DNA of 60,352 nt from Oscillospiraceae bacterium (GTDB lineage: Bacteria > Bacillota > Clostridia > Oscillospirales > Oscillospiraceae): the NCBI GenBank assembly GCA_017938625.1, contig JAGBBD010000060.1:1-60352 (forward strand). The letters run 5' to 3'. Shown here in pieces: positions 1-10,812 of this stretch (within the stretch, counting starts at the first letter, position 1; the number at the start of each line of letters is the position of its first letter). A program made the position numbers and the translations under genes. A model generated the notes under the pieces. That model made no database searches. It was given only the letters and a program-made list of their open reading frames with translations, and was not told the origin of the DNA.

Positions 1-1029
<1,029 letters not shown>

Positions 1030-1034
1030 TTATC

Positions 1035-4000
1035 TTACATATCATCATCGTCGTCGGCACCCATGGAAAGCAGGTCGCCGAACAACTCATCTTCATCCTG
1101 AACTTCCATGCCTGCATTGGCAGCTTCTTCAAGATCCACATCTCGCTCAAAGCCTTCGCCCAGATCCAGATCATCATCACGGAAGTTGACACGGTTGGGG
1201 TTGACAAAGGTCACATCATCGTCATCGGGATCACGCAGCTCGATCTCCTCGCCCTCACCGTTGAGCACCTTGATATCCAGACACAGGGACTGCAGTTCCT
1301 TGACCAGAACCTTGAAGGACTCGGGCACACCGGGCTTGGGCACATTGTGACCCTTGACGATGGCTTCGTAGGTCTTGACTCTGCCGGTGACGTCGTCGGA
1401 CTTGACCGTGAGGATCTCCTGCAGCGTGTAAGCAGCGCCGTAAGCTTCCAGCGCCCAGACTTCCATTTCGCCGAAACGCTGACCGCCGAACTGCGCCTTG
1501 CCGCCCAGAGGCTGCTGGGTGACCAGGGAGTAGGGGCCGGTGGAACGGGCATGGATCTTATCGTCGACCAGATGATGGAGCTTCAGATAGTACATATAAC
1601 CAACGGTGACCAGATTGTCGAAACGCTCACCGGTTCTGCCATCGTACAGAACGGACTTGCCGTCTTCACGCAGGCCTGCCAGCTTCAGAGTTTCGCGGAT
1701 ATCTTTTTCGTTGGCGCCGTCGAAGATGGGAGTTGCCACCTTCCAGCCCAGAGCCTGGGCAGCGTAGCCAAGGTGAACATCCAGCACCTGACCGATGTTC
1801 ATACGGGAAGGAACGCCCAGAGGATTCAGAACGATATCCAGAGGAGTACCGTCGGGCAGGAAGGGCATATCTTCCTCGGGCAGAACGCGGGAAACGACAC
1901 CCTTGTTACCATGGCGGCCTGCCATCTTATCGCCCACAGAGATCTTACGCTTCTGGGCAATATAGACGCGGACGACCTTGTTGACACCGGGGGGCAGCTC
2001 GTCGCCGTTTTCGCGGGTAAATTCCTTGACATCCACAATGATGCCGCTTTCGCCGTGAGGCACCTTCAGGGAGCTGTCACGGACTTCTCTTGCCTTTTCA
2101 CCGAAGATGGCGCGCAGCAGGCGCTCTTCGGCAGTCAGCTCGGTCTCGCCCTTGGGGGTGACCTTACCGACCAGATAGTCGCCGGAGGTGACTTCCGCAC
2201 CGACGCGGATGACACCGTGCTCGTCCAGATCCTTCAGAGTGTCTTCGCCCACGTTGGGGATATCTCTGGTGATCTCTTCGGGACCCAGCTTGGTGTCGCG
2301 GGACTCGGTCTCATACTCCTCGATATGGATGGAGGTGAACACATCCTCGCGGACCAGACGCTCGTTCAGCAGGATGGCGTCTTCGTAGTTATAGCCTTCC
2401 CAAGTCATGAAGCCGATGAGCACGTTCTTGCCCAGAGCGATCTCGCCGTTGTCACAGCTGGGGCCGTCTGCCAGAACCTGACGGTCGGTGACACGGTCGC
2501 CCACTGCAACGATAGGACGCTGGTTGACACAGGTACCCGCGTTGCTTCTTGCAAACTTGGTCAGAGGATAATCTTCCACGTGACCGTCGTCATAGCGGAC
2601 GGAAACGTTATTGGCGGAGACCTTGGTCACTACGCCGTCGCCCTTGGCGGTGACGCAGACTTCGGAGTCCACAGCGCACTTGTGCTCGATGCCGGTGGCA
2701 ACGATGGGTGCTTCGGTGACCATCAGAGGCACTGCCTGACGCTGCATGTTCGCACCCATCAGAGCACGGTTTGCGTCGTCATTTTCCAGGAAGGGAATGA
2801 AGGCGGTAGCCACAGAGGTCATCATCTTGGGAGACACATCCATGTAGTCAATGACGTCACGATCCACAGAGATGATCTCGTTGCGGTGACGGCAGACCAC
2901 ACGGGAATTGACAAGGCAGCCATTCTCATCGATGGGCTCGGCAGCCTGGCAGACATAGAAATCATCTTCCACATCGGCAGTCATGTACTCGACGATGTCG
3001 GTGACCTTGCCGGTAGCCTTGTCGATCTTGCGGTAAGGAGCCTCAATAAAGCCGTACTCATTGATACGGGCATAGGAAGCCAGATAGTTGATCAGACCGA
3101 TGTTGGGACCTTCGGGAGTCTCGATGGGGCACATACGGCCATAGTGGGAGTAGTGGATATCTCGCACATCGAAAGATGCACGCTCACGGCTCAGACCGCC
3201 GGGGCCCAGTGCGGACAGACGGCGCTTGTGGGTCAGCTCAGCCAGAGGATTGTTCTGATCCATGAACTGGCTCAAGGGAGAAGAGCCGAAGAACTCTTTG
3301 ATCACAGCCGTCACAGGACGGATGTTGATCAGGCTCTGAGGCGTAACGGTATCCATATCCTGCACGGTCATGCGCTCACGAATCACGCGCTCGAGACGGG
3401 TGAAACCGACACGGAACTGGTTCTGCAGCAGCTCGCCCACGCAGCGCAGACGGCGGTTGCCCAGATGGTCGATATCATCCACAGTACCGATGCCATAGAC
3501 CACGCAGTTGAGGTAGTTGATGGAAGCAAGGATATCGTCCTTGGTGATGTGCTTGGGCAGCAGATCGTCATGGCGCAGCTCAATGGCTTCTGCCCATGCT
3601 TCGCTGTCGGCAGTGCCCAGCTCTGCCATCATTTCACGCAGAACGGCAAAGCAGACCTTTTCCTTGATGCCATACTGCATGGGATCGAAGTCCACAAAGT
3701 TCTTCATATCCACCATGCCGTTGGAGAAGATCTTCACGCGCACACCATCGGCAGTTTCCACCACAGCATCATTGACGCCCTTGGCGGAGATGGCCCTTGC
3801 CTGCTCACGGTTCAGCGTGTCGCCGGGCATGGCAAGGACTTCACCGGTCATGGGGTCGATCACAGGCTCTGCCAGAGTCTGACCTGCCAGACGGGTCCAG
3901 ATGTCCATCTTCTTATTGAACTTATATCTGCCCACCTTGGACACATCATAACGATGTGCATCAAAGAACAGCGCATCCAGATAGCTTCTTGCACTTTCCT

Positions 4001-4778
4001 CCGTGGGAGGCTCGCCGGGTCTGAGCTTGCGGTAGATCTCGATCAGGCTCTCTGCCGCAGTCTTGGTGGTATCCTTTTCCAGAGTGGCGAGGATTCGGGG
4101 ATCTTCACCGAACAGTTCCTTGATCTGCGCCTCGGTCTCAACACCGAGAGAGCGGATCAGGCAGGTGATGGGAATCTTACGGTTCTTGTCGATACGGACA
4201 TAGAACACATCTGCCGTATCGGTCTCATACTCCAGCCATGCGCCGCGGTAAGGGATGACCGTTGCCGTGTAGGTGTGCTGGTCAGCCTTGTCCACCTCGT
4301 GACCGTAGTACATACCGGGGCTTCTGACGATCTGGGAGACGATAACACGCTCTGCACCGTTGATCACGAAGGTACCGCCGTTGGTCATCAAGGGGAAATC
4401 TCCCATGAAGATCTCCTGCTCCTTGATCTCGTCGGTCTCCTTGTTGTGCAGACGCACACGAACCTTGATGGGCTTTGCGTAGGTCGCATCGCGCTCCTTG
4501 CACTCCTCAATGGTATACTTGGGAGGCTCGTTCATGCTGTAGTCGAGGAAGCTCAGCTCCAGATTACCGGTGTAGTCGGTAATGGTGTCCACGTCTTTGA
4601 AGACTTCGGAGAGGCCCTCCGCCAGGAAGCGCTCGTAGGAGTCCTTCTGGATCTTCAGAAGATTCGGGATCTCGATGATTGTGTCGTCATCATGCTTGGC
4701 ATAGCTCTTTCGGGGCGTGGTGCCGCACATGATATCCTTGACCATTGCCATGTTGAAATCATCACTGCCTTTCTTCAT
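1035..4778 (-). CDS. rpoB: DNA-directed RNA polymerase subunit beta
   Basis: This encodes the beta subunit of RNA polymerase, about 1247 residues, normal for Firmicutes. The rifampicin pocket (DNA about 3190-3300) reads [20 protein letters not shown], so the residues equivalent to E. coli D516, H526 and S531 are wild type; rifampicin susceptibility is inferred. The C-terminus ends in an acidic Asp run. The start is uncertain: an upstream GTG (4790), ATG 4778 and ATG 4751 are in frame and none has a strong ribosome site; 4778 follows a weak GAAGAG. A good promoter lies about 140 bp upstream, and the next upstream gene (metN) is divergent, so rpoBC here is not preceded by rplKAJL. rpoC follows after 20 bp. 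Confidence 0.96.
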   Translation of the reverse strand: MKKGSDDFNMAMVKDIMCGTTPRKSYAKHDDDTIIEIPNLLKIQKDSYERFLAEGLSEVFKDVDTITDYTGNLELSFLDYSMNEPPKYTIEECKERDATYAKPIKVRVRLHNKETDEIKEQEIFMGDFPLMTNGGTFVINGAERVIVSQIVRSPGMYYGHEVDKADQHTYTATVIPYRGAWLEYETDTADVFYVRIDKNRKIPITCLIRSLGVETEAQIKELFGEDPRILATLEKDTTKTAAESLIEIYRKLRPGEPPTEESARSYLDALFFDAHRYDVSKVGRYKFNKKMDIWTRLAGQTLAEPVIDPMTGEVLAMPGDTLNREQARAISAKGVNDAVVETADGVRVKIFSNGMVDMKNFVDFDPMQYGIKEKVCFAVLREMMAELGTADSEAWAEAIELRHDDLLPKHITKDDILASINYLNCVVYGIGTVDDIDHLGNRRLRCVGELLQNQFRVGFTRLERVIRERMTVQDMDTVTPQSLINIRPVTAVIKEFFGSSPLSQFMDQNNPLAELTHKRRLSALGPGGLSRERASFDVRDIHYSHYGRMCPIETPEGPNIGLINYLASYARINEYGFIEAPYRKIDKATGKVTDIVEYMTADVEDDFYVCQAAEPIDENGCLVNSRVVCRHRNEIISVDRDVIDYMDVSPKMMTSVATAFIPFLENDDANRALMGANMQRQAVPLMVTEAPIVATGIEHKCAVDSEVCVTAKGDGVVTKVSANNVSVRYDDGHVEDYPLTKFARSNAGTCVNQRPIVAVGDRVTDRQVLADGPSCDNGEIALGKNVLIGFMTWEGYNYEDAILLNERLVREDVFTSIHIEEYETESRDTKLGPEEITRDIPNVGEDTLKDLDEHGVIRVGAEVTSGDYLVGKVTPKGETELTAEERLLRAIFGEKAREVRDSSLKVPHGESGIIVDVKEFTRENGDELPPGVNKVVRVYIAQKRKISVGDKMAGRHGNKGVVSRVLPEEDMPFLPDGTPLDIVLNPLGVPSRMNIGQVLDVHLGYAAQALGWKVATPIFDGANEKDIRETLKLAGLREDGKSVLYDGRTGERFDNLVTVGYMYYLKLHHLVDDKIHARSTGPYSLVTQQPLGGKAQFGGQRFGEMEVWALEAYGAAYTLQEILTVKSDDVTGRVKTYEAIVKGHNVPKPGVPESFKVLVKELQSLCLDIKVLNGEGEEIELRDPDDDDVTFVNPNRVNFRDDDLDLGEGFERDVDLEEAANAGMEVQDEDELFGDLLSMGADDDDDM

Positions 4779-4920
4779 AATTCTCTTCACTAATTTGACA
4801 CGCTTGGGTGAGTTGTCACGTTTTTGAAATTAGGTCTTGCTTTCCCTTTCGTTCCGTGGTAAAGTGTGACCATGGAGTTAAAAGGGCACATTTGCCGATA
4901 TTAAGGCATTATGGGTAACT

Positions 4921-4949
4921 ATTGTATCACACCTTTTCTCTCCCGTCAA
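4921..4949 (-). promoter_or_regulatory. Sigma-A promoter of rpoBC
   Basis: On the minus strand the -35 is TTGACG (4944-4949) and the -10 is TACAAT (4921-4926), with a 17-bp spacer. It leaves an untranslated leader of roughly 135 nt before rpoB, in which I see no known riboswitch or L10-type operator. Confidence 0.8.
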
Positions 4950-5008
4950 TTGGAAATATCGAAAAATTTTACCATTTTTGCCCGGGCAGAAATGGTTTTA
5001 TTTTTTTA

Positions 5009-5037
5009 TTGACGAATCTTTCGTTTTGCGGTATACT
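5009..5037 (+). promoter_or_regulatory. Sigma-A promoter of the metNIQ T-box transcript
   Basis: The -35 is TTGACG (5009-5014) and the -10 is TATACT (5032-5037), with a 17-bp spacer. The transcript would start near 5044, just before the T-box leader. It is divergent from the rpoBC promoter. Confidence 0.8.
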
Positions 5038-5069
5038 TCTTAAATAAGTAAACACCAAAAGGCAACGAA

Positions 5070-5305
5070 CGGAAGAGTACGCGCGAAAGCACGGCAAAGA
5101 GAGCCTCGGCAGCTGAAAAGAGGCACGATGCATCACGCGGAACATGGTCCGGGAGCCGTGCGGGCGATATTGAGTCCGTGTCGGGTGCGCCCGTTATCGC
5201 GCAGGAGTATGCCGGTACTCTATAAGGCCGTATTCGTGAGGATGCGGAGAAGCAAGGTGGTAACGCGATGATCTCGCCCTTGACGATGGTCAAGGGCGCT
5301 TTTTA
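5070..5305 (+). promoter_or_regulatory. T-box riboswitch, methionine type, with terminator
   Basis: This leader carries the T-box hallmarks. An AGTA-containing base of stem I (5076-5080) is followed by GCACGGC (5089-5095) paired with GCCGTGC (5155-5161), then an AGAGA motif and a distal hairpin (GCCTC/GAGGC). The likely specifier codon is ATG at 5144-5146, after GAAC. The T-box AAGGTGGTAACGCG lies at 5254-5267 (two differences from the usual AGGGTGGNACCGCG). A strong terminator hairpin (5275-5298) with a T-run follows. By family rule, uncharged tRNA-Met would stabilise the antiterminator and turn on metNIQ. The TGGT of the T-box fits a tRNA with discriminator A, as the tRNA-Met at the right end of this window has. 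Confidence 0.88.
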
Positions 5306-5327
5306 TTGGAAGAAAGGAGTTGATCGT

Positions 5328-6341
5328 ATGCCGCAGCCCATTATTCAGGTCAAGGATCTGAGCAAGCGCTTTGGCTCGCAGGACCAGGAAGTCCGTGCGC
5401 TGGAGCATATCGATCTTGATATTTACCCCGGCGATATTTTCGGCATCATCGGACTGTCCGGTGCCGGTAAGTCCACTCTGGTACGATGCATGAATTTGCT
5501 CGAACGCCCCACAGAGGGCAGCGTCATCGTGGACGGACAGGATCTGATGCAGCTTTCTGCCAAGGAGCTTCGTCAGGCAAGAAAGTCCATCGGCATGATC
5601 TTCCAGCACTTTAATCTTCTGATGCAGAGAACTTGCCTTGACAATATCACGTTCCCGCTGGAACTGATCGGCACACCGCGGAAGAAAGCCGTGGAGCGCG
5701 CCCGTGAGCTTCTGAAGATCGTGGATCTGGAGGACAAGGAAAAGGCCTATCCCTCTCAGCTCTCCGGCGGTCAGAAGCAGCGCATCGCCATTGCAAGAAC
5801 ACTTGCCACCAATCCCAAAGTGCTCCTGTGCGACGAAGCCACCTCTGCGCTGGACCCCAAGACCACCCGCGATATTTTAAGACTGATACAGGACATCAAC
5901 AAACGTCTTGGCATCACCGTGGTGGTCATCACTCACGATATGAAGGTCATCGAAGAGATCTGCGGCAAGGTCGCCATTTTGAACAAGGGACATGTGGCAG
6001 AGTGCGGCACGGTGGAAGATATCTTCACCAATCCGCAGACGGAAGCAGGCAGACGTCTGGTCTACCCCGACGGTGTTCCCTTTGATCTTCTGCCCGCCAG
6101 CCGCGTCATCCGCGTTGCCTTCAACGGCGGCACGGCATATCAGCCGCTCATCGCTTCTCTTGCCATCGATTGCGGTGTCAAGGTCAATATTCTCGGAGCA
6201 GACACCAGAAACATTGACGGAAAAGCCTTCGGCACCATGCTGCTGGGTTTGCCTGACAACGAACTGGAAGCATCCAAGGCTCTGAGCTACATTATGGCGC
6301 AAAAGGACATTACTGTGGAGGAGGTGGGTGAGCATGGTTGA
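5328..6341 (+). CDS. metN: Methionine ABC transporter ATP-binding protein MetN
   Basis: This is the ATPase of a methionine importer, 337 residues, the usual MetN length. The Walker A GLSGAGKST is at residues 42-50, the ABC signature LSGGQ at 145-149 and the Walker B VLLCDE at 165-170. The C-terminal 75 or so residues fit the NIL/ACT-like domain that senses intracellular methionine and inhibits the transporter in known MetN proteins. The start ATG follows AGAAAGGAG; open frame further upstream belongs to the terminator. It lies directly behind the methionine T-box and overlaps metI by 8 bp. Regulation is by T-box attenuation plus, by family knowledge, NIL-domain feedback. Confidence 0.95.
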   Translation: MPQPIIQVKDLSKRFGSQDQEVRALEHIDLDIYPGDIFGIIGLSGAGKSTLVRCMNLLERPTEGSVIVDGQDLMQLSAKELRQARKSIGMIFQHFNLLMQRTCLDNITFPLELIGTPRKKAVERARELLKIVDLEDKEKAYPSQLSGGQKQRIAIARTLATNPKVLLCDEATSALDPKTTRDILRLIQDINKRLGITVVVITHDMKVIEEICGKVAILNKGHVAECGTVEDIFTNPQTEAGRRLVYPDGVPFDLLPASRVIRVAFNGGTAYQPLIASLAIDCGVKVNILGADTRNIDGKAFGTMLLGLPDNELEASKALSYIMAQKDITVEEVGEHG

Positions 6342-7089
6342 AAACATCGCTGCCGTACTGGAAAGCTGGGGCGTAAGAAAAGCCCTTGAGCAGCTGGAAT
6401 ACCTGCTGGATCCCGCCACACTTCCCTTTGCCATCTGGGAGACGCTTTACGCACCGCTGCTGGCTGCTGTGTTTGCCTATGTGATCGGTCTTCCCCTCGG
6501 CGTTCTGCTGGTCACCGGTGAAGAAGGCGGCATCCGTCCGCTCCCCAAAGCTCTCATGGGGACCCTCAATACCATCATCAATCTGCTGCGTTCCATCCCC
6601 TTTCTTATTCTTATGGTCATGGTGTTCCCTCTGTCCCGTCTGATCTTGGGCACAGCAGTCGGCACCGCTGCTACCATCGTCCCTCTGACGGTGGCTGCCG
6701 CACCTTATGTTGCAAGACTGGTGGAAGGCTCTTTGCGTGAAATGGATCGCGGCGTCATTGAAGCAGCACAGGCAATGGGCTGCTCCACGTGGCAGATCAT
6801 CACCAAGGTCATGCTCCCCGAGTGCAAGCCCAGCCTCATTACGGGCGCCACCAATGCCGCTATCACCATTCTGGGCTACGGCGCTATGGCCGGTGCCATC
6901 GGCGGCGGCGGCCTCGGCTCCATCAGCCTGCTGCGTGGTCATCAGCGCAGTCAGGTCATCGTGCTGTACGTGGCTGTGATCATTCTGGTCATCCTTGTCC
7001 AGATCCTTCAATCCATCGGTACCGCTTTGTGCGTCAAATCGGACAAGCGTATCAATCATACATCAACAAAAAGGAGAAACAAAAAATGA
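6334..7089 (+). CDS. metI: Methionine ABC transporter permease MetI
   Basis: This is the membrane permease of the methionine importer, 251 residues. It has about five hydrophobic segments and the permease EAA-type loop (GVIEAAQAMGCSTWQIITKV) that docks on MetN. ATG 6334 was chosen because a GGAGGAGGT site ends 8 nt upstream; a GTG at 6328 lies too close to it. It is about 30 residues longer than E. coli MetI through extensions at both ends, including a basic tail. Its stop overlaps the metQ start (ATGA), so translation is probably coupled. Confidence 0.93.
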   Translation: MVENIAAVLESWGVRKALEQLEYLLDPATLPFAIWETLYAPLLAAVFAYVIGLPLGVLLVTGEEGGIRPLPKALMGTLNTIINLLRSIPFLILMVMVFPLSRLILGTAVGTAATIVPLTVAAAPYVARLVEGSLREMDRGVIEAAQAMGCSTWQIITKVMLPECKPSLITGATNAAITILGYGAMAGAIGGGGLGSISLLRGHQRSQVIVLYVAVIILVILVQILQSIGTALCVKSDKRINHTSTKRRNKK

Positions 7090-7889
7090 AAAAGTTCTTA
7101 GCACTGGCTCTGGCAGTTCTCATGATCGCTGCCCTCGCCGCCTGCGGCGCAAAGACCGACAACAAGACCATCACCGTCGGCGCCACCCCTGCTCCCCACT
7201 GCGAAATTCTGGAAGTTGCCAAGGAACTCATGGCAGCAGAAGGCTACACCCTGGAGATCAAGGAATTCAACGACTACATCATCCCCAACGACTCTGTTGA
7301 AGAAGGCGAACTGGATGCCAACTACTTCCAGCACATCACCTACATGAACAACTTCAACGACGAGAACGGCACCCATCTGGTCAGCGTTGCCGGTATCCAC
7401 TACGAGCCCTTCGGCCTGTACGCAGGTCAGACCGCTTCCGTGGAAGAGCTGGCTGACGGCGCAAGCATCGCTGTCCCCAACGACGCTACCAATGAAGCCC
7501 GCGCTCTGCTGCTGCTGGAGCAGGAAGGTCTGATCGTTCTGGAAGAGGGCGTGGGACTGGCTGCTACCAAGGCTGACATCGCCGAGAATCCTCTGAAACT
7601 GGACATCGTGGAAATGGAAGCTGCTCAGCTGACTGCCACTCTGCAGGACGTTGACATGGCTGTTATCAACGGCAACTATGCCATCGACGCAGGTCTGAAG
7701 GTTTCCGAGGCTCTGGCTGTGGAAGCTGCTGACGGCACCGCTGCCGAGGCTTACGTCAACGTGCTGACCGTCAAGGAAGGCAACGAAGAGAACGAAGCTG
7801 TGCAGGCTCTGGTCAAGGCTCTCATGTCTGACGAAGTCAAGGCTTTCATCGAAGAGACCTACGAAGGCGCAGTTGTTCCCCTGTTCTGA
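7086..7889 (+). CDS. metQ: Methionine-binding lipoprotein MetQ
   Basis: This is the substrate-binding lipoprotein of the methionine importer, 267 residues, NlpA/MetQ family. The N-terminus is a lipoprotein signal peptide with lipobox LAAC (Cys20). The opening KTITVGATPAPHCEIL and the segment NYFQHITYMNNFN are typical of the family's binding cleft. It is last in the T-box-controlled metNIQ operon and is followed by a strong terminator. A few MetQ relatives bind other amino acids or dipeptides, but the methionine T-box supports methionine. Confidence 0.94.
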   Translation: MKKFLALALAVLMIAALAACGAKTDNKTITVGATPAPHCEILEVAKELMAAEGYTLEIKEFNDYIIPNDSVEEGELDANYFQHITYMNNFNDENGTHLVSVAGIHYEPFGLYAGQTASVEELADGASIAVPNDATNEARALLLLEQEGLIVLEEGVGLAATKADIAENPLKLDIVEMEAAQLTATLQDVDMAVINGNYAIDAGLKVSEALAVEAADGTAAEAYVNVLTVKEGNEENEAVQALVKALMSDEVKAFIEETYEGAVVPLF

Positions 7890-7904
7890 TTTTTGAGCAA
7901 ACAA

Positions 7905-7935
7905 AAAAGCTGACGGGATTTTCCCGTCAGCTTTT
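7905..7935. terminator. Bidirectional terminator after metQ
   Basis: AAAGCTGACGGGA pairs with TCCCGTCAGCTTT across a short T loop, with an A-run before and a T-run after. It can stop metNIQ from the left and the lipoprotein gene (7945-9285) from the right. Confidence 0.85.
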
Positions 7936-7944
7936 TATTTGCTT

Positions 7945-9285
7945 TTATTTTTCCCTTGCGATAAATCCGCACACAGCATTCAGATTGTAGATGCCGTAGC
8001 AGCCCTCGGGCAGCTGGGGCTCCTTGCCCATCTGATACCAGTTCATGAACTCGGATGCCACTTCCTCGGCAGTAGCGCCGGGCAGATACAGGTAGAACAG
8101 TTCAGGATCTTCCAGACCGTGCGGCTCGGCGGTCACAAAGCGATAGCCATCCTCATACAGGATCTGACCCGCTTCCCGCGCCTTTGCAATGCTTTCCAGT
8201 TCCATCATATACCAACATTCGCTGATCTGCTCAGGCTCGGTGAACTTTCCCACAAAGTCGCAGACATAGCCGGTACCATTGGGGTACTCTTCTCCGGTAT
8301 CGCCCAGATCATAGTCATAATACCGCCCCGTAAAGCTGCCGTCATCGGCAAGCGTAAGCTCCGTTGCCCAGCCGCCGACACCGCTGTAGAACATAAACTC
8401 TTCCGGGATCTGCGCAAATATGCCGGTCTCGCCCGCAGCCGCTCCCAGCATGGCAAGCAGCTCCGATACCCGCTCTTTGGTTTCTTCCATATCTTCTTCA
8501 TTGATCATGAGCGCCGCAATGGTGCCGCCTTCATATTCAGATTTGACCTGCTCCAGCTGCTGTGCTTTCTCTTCCTGCCATTCTTTTTCGCGTTCTTCCA
8601 GCTCCGATACGTCTTCCTCCGTCAGCAGCAGCTGCTTGAAGATCACTTGCTCCAAGCCGTTCCACAAAGCTGCACAGCGGGAGCTGCCCATGTTCATGTC
8701 ATACTGGGTCTGCCAATTTTCCATGCCCTGTTCGTGATAGGCTTCCAGCTGATCGGCGCACTGCGTAAACACTTCCGCTCTGTTTGCCTCATAGTAAACA
8801 TCATGGCTGAAATCCCCGGACGCAGGCTCAGGCTGCTTCAAGGTGTCGTCTTCACACACATACACGGCAGGCGTTTCCTGCAGATCGGTGCGTTCCTTCC
8901 ACAAGCTGTCCATACCACGGGAGCAGCCTGCATCAAACACGACCTCGGCAGCACCATCCTCATTCAGTTTCCAGCTGCCCAGCTCCATGACATTCCAACC
9001 GAAGCGGATGGCGGCATTATTATCAAACAGCGCCACATAAAACGTGTTATACTGCATGGCAGGGTCTGTCACCTTACCCTCTGCTGAAGACCAGATTCCC
9101 ACAAAGGCATCATCGTCCTCTTCATTGGGAAGTTCCGTTTCTTCTTCCGGCTGAACGAGTTCCTCCACAGGTTCTTCACTTACGACCTCTTCAACGGTCG
9201 TTTCATCCGTATCTTTCGTTGCAGGCATGGTACAGGCAGACAACAGCAGCACCAATGCCAGCAGCAGTGCCAACATCTTTTTCAT
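7945..9285 (-). CDS. Putative lipoprotein, function unknown
   Basis: This 446-residue protein starts with a lipoprotein signal peptide (lipobox LSAC, Cys18). A low-complexity acidic stretch follows (about residues 25-60, rich in E, P, V), a probable spacer across the wall. The rest is globular: a segment opening FVGIWSSAEGKVTDP and another with GWATELTLADDGSFTGRYYD, which look like two lipocalin-like or beta-barrel modules separated by a charged helical region (EELEEREKEWQEEKAQQLEQ). I do not recognise a catalytic motif. It is monocistronic with its own promoter and faces metQ. A surface-exposed binding protein is a guess. Confidence 0.7.
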   Translation of the reverse strand: MKKMLALLLALVLLLSACTMPATKDTDETTVEEVVSEEPVEELVQPEEETELPNEEDDDAFVGIWSSAEGKVTDPAMQYNTFYVALFDNNAAIRFGWNVMELGSWKLNEDGAAEVVFDAGCSRGMDSLWKERTDLQETPAVYVCEDDTLKQPEPASGDFSHDVYYEANRAEVFTQCADQLEAYHEQGMENWQTQYDMNMGSSRCAALWNGLEQVIFKQLLLTEEDVSELEEREKEWQEEKAQQLEQVKSEYEGGTIAALMINEEDMEETKERVSELLAMLGAAAGETGIFAQIPEEFMFYSGVGGWATELTLADDGSFTGRYYDYDLGDTGEEYPNGTGYVCDFVGKFTEPEQISECWYMMELESIAKAREAGQILYEDGYRFVTAEPHGLEDPELFYLYLPGATAEEVASEFMNWYQMGKEPQLPEGCYGIYNLNAVCGFIAREK

Positions 9286-9321
9286 AGCAATACTCCTTTC
9301 GCTGTGATATTGGTTGTGTTC

Positions 9322-9350
9322 ATTTTACCACACTCTAAAATATATGACAA
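9322..9350 (-). promoter_or_regulatory. Promoter of the 446-residue lipoprotein gene
   Basis: On the minus strand the -35 is TTGTCA (9345-9350) and the -10 is TAAAAT (9322-9327), with a 17-bp spacer, about 37 bp before the start codon. Confidence 0.7.
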
Positions 9351-9460
9351 GCAAAGGGGCTAAAAATAAAGGGGGTGTCATGCCGGGCACCGGCAACAGG
9401 AACTCCGAGACCCCAACACCGGGCGCAGAGTGATATCAGACTTTAATGCGTAAAAAAGGG

Positions 9461-9489
9461 TTGTATCTGTGCACTTTTTCCCGTATAAT
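9461..9489 (+). promoter_or_regulatory. Promoter of the RNHCP gene
   Basis: The -35 is TTGTAT (9461-9466) and the -10 is TATAAT (9484-9489), with a 17-bp spacer. The AGGAGGG ribosome site and ATG follow within 30 bp. Confidence 0.75.
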
Positions 9490-9518
9490 AAAGAAAATAT
9501 TTCAGGAGGGTCATCCCC

Positions 9519-9944
9519 ATGAACCGAGAAAACAAGCGCAAGAGCTTTGAAAAAGGCTATTATAAAAACAACCCCTGCCACGAGGTTTTCACCTGCAAGA
9601 ACTGCGGCAGAGAGGTCATTCCCGAAGGCGCAGGCTCCGAGCACCGCAATCACTGCCCCAACTGCCTGCATTCTCTGCACGTGGACATTGAGCCGGGCGA
9701 CCGCGAAAGCGACTGCGGCGGCGTCATGGAGCCCATTGCAGTCTGGGTCCGCAAGGGCGGCGAGTGGGCGATCATCCACCGTTGTAAGCGCTGCGGCGAT
9801 CTGTCCTCCAACCGCATTGCCGGTGACGACAATCCCATGAAGCTCATGTCCATTGCCATGAAGCCTGTGGCAAATCCCCCCTTCCCCATTGAGCGCATCG
9901 AAGAACTGACAGCCGCCATGGGCGGTCAGGGTGAGATCAAATAA
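9519..9944 (+). CDS. RNHCP domain-containing protein
   Basis: This 141-residue cytosolic protein matches the small RNHCP family, named for a conserved motif seen here as EHRNHCPNCLHS. It has three zinc-knuckle-like pairs: CKNCG near residue 25, HCPNC near 47 and CKRCG near 90, suggesting one or two structural zinc sites. The family has no established function; it is often found near RNA metabolism genes, which is not informative here. AGGAGGG precedes the ATG at good distance. It is monocistronic with its own promoter and terminator. Confidence 0.85.
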   Translation: MNRENKRKSFEKGYYKNNPCHEVFTCKNCGREVIPEGAGSEHRNHCPNCLHSLHVDIEPGDRESDCGGVMEPIAVWVRKGGEWAIIHRCKRCGDLSSNRIAGDDNPMKLMSIAMKPVANPPFPIERIEELTAAMGGQGEIK

Positions 9945-9947
9945 GAT

Positions 9948-9983
9948 AAAAGACACCGAGTACATGGTACTCGGTGTCTTTTT
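9948..9983. terminator. Terminator between RNHCP gene and lipoprotein gene
   Basis: AGACACCGAGTAC pairs with GTACTCGGTGTCT with an ATG loop, an A-run on the left and a T-run on the right. It can serve both converging genes. Confidence 0.85.
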
Positions 9984-9984
9984 A

Positions 9985-10779
9985 TTATCGCTCAAACTCC
10001 GCCGCAAGACCTTGGGTCACAAACCGATAAGTACCGGGCGGCAGGTAGCCATAGGGCGCAAGAGAGTAGGTCTCTTCCGCCGAGTCTTCCGCAAGGAGCA
10101 TACACAGGACCTCAACAACCGCCATTTCCTGCTCGGCAGGTACGTTATACCAGACGCCGTCAAGGAGCACCTGCAGACCGTAGTCATAGCCGTAGCCCCA
10201 CTCTTCACCGGAAAGATTGGTGAAGCGCACATTTACCAGATCTCCGTCAAAATTTGCCTCCAAAGAAATGCCGGAGGGCGGAACTAACTCCTGCGCAGGG
10301 GTAAGGAATATCGCATTCCAGCCCTTTGCGGTCTTTGCCACAAGATCCGCACAGGGCATCACAGCAAGATCATGGAACTCGTCTGCCGTGTCCCACGGGT
10401 GGTTTTGGGCAAACGCGGCAAAGTCATAGTCAAAGGCATAGGTTTTGCCGTTCCGGGCAATAAAGTATCCATCAGACCAGAGGCCCTTTACCGAGCCAAG
10501 ATCTCCTGCGCCCATTTCAATGCCGTAAAAAGGCGGCTGCAAAGATGTCACATCCACAGCTGCCTCCCGTGCGTCGGCATGATGGAAATCTTCCATCACC
10601 TGGGCGCGGTAGGCATCGGTCTCAAACAGATGCTGCCTTGTGATGGTCTCACCATCATAGATGTAAAGCGCCAGCGCGCTGGTCTCAGGATCGGCATTGG
10701 GCATCAGATCCACGCCGTCCTTCATGCCGCAGCCTGCCAGAAGCAGCAGCGCAGCAAGGCATACAAAGAGTTTTTTCAT
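9985..10779 (-). CDS. Putative lipoprotein with C-terminal Ig-like domain
   Basis: This protein of about 264 residues opens with a lipoprotein signal peptide, MKKLFVCLAALLLLAGC (Cys17). The middle is unassigned. The last 110 residues run from an immune-globulin-like opening (ISLEANFDGDLVNVRFTN) to SLAPYGYLPPGTYRFV, a pattern seen in small bacterial Ig-like domains of Firmicutes lipoproteins. ATG 10779 was preferred over a GTG 9 nt upstream because AGGAGG sits 8 nt before it. It lies about 33 bp downstream of the DUF975 gene and is probably co-transcribed. Function unknown; no catalytic residues stand out. Confidence 0.75.
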   Translation of the reverse strand: MKKLFVCLAALLLLAGCGMKDGVDLMPNADPETSALALYIYDGETITRQHLFETDAYRAQVMEDFHHADAREAAVDVTSLQPPFYGIEMGAGDLGSVKGLWSDGYFIARNGKTYAFDYDFAAFAQNHPWDTADEFHDLAVMPCADLVAKTAKGWNAIFLTPAQELVPPSGISLEANFDGDLVNVRFTNLSGEEWGYGYDYGLQVLLDGVWYNVPAEQEMAVVEVLCMLLAEDSAEETYSLAPYGYLPPGTYRFVTQGLAAEFER

Positions 10780-10812
10780 CTTATGCACCTCCTGCCAATA
10801 CAGACGACAAAA

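Noticed and set aside
1347-4793. A very long plus-strand open frame opposite rpoB
   Set aside because: It mirrors the GC-rich codons of rpoB, lacks a ribosome site and reads as no known protein; the minus-strand RpoB match is unambiguous. The same holds for long frames opposite secA and nrdD.
4791-4920. Riboswitch or ribosomal-protein operator in the rpoB leader
   Set aside because: I see no conserved core or strong paired structure; it reads as a plain leader.
5268-5327. Upstream start for metN
   Set aside because: It lies in the T-box terminator; ATG 5328 has the ribosome site.
9360-9440. Small RNA or riboswitch before the RNHCP gene
   Set aside because: GC-rich short pairings are present but imperfect, and the promoter lies downstream of them.
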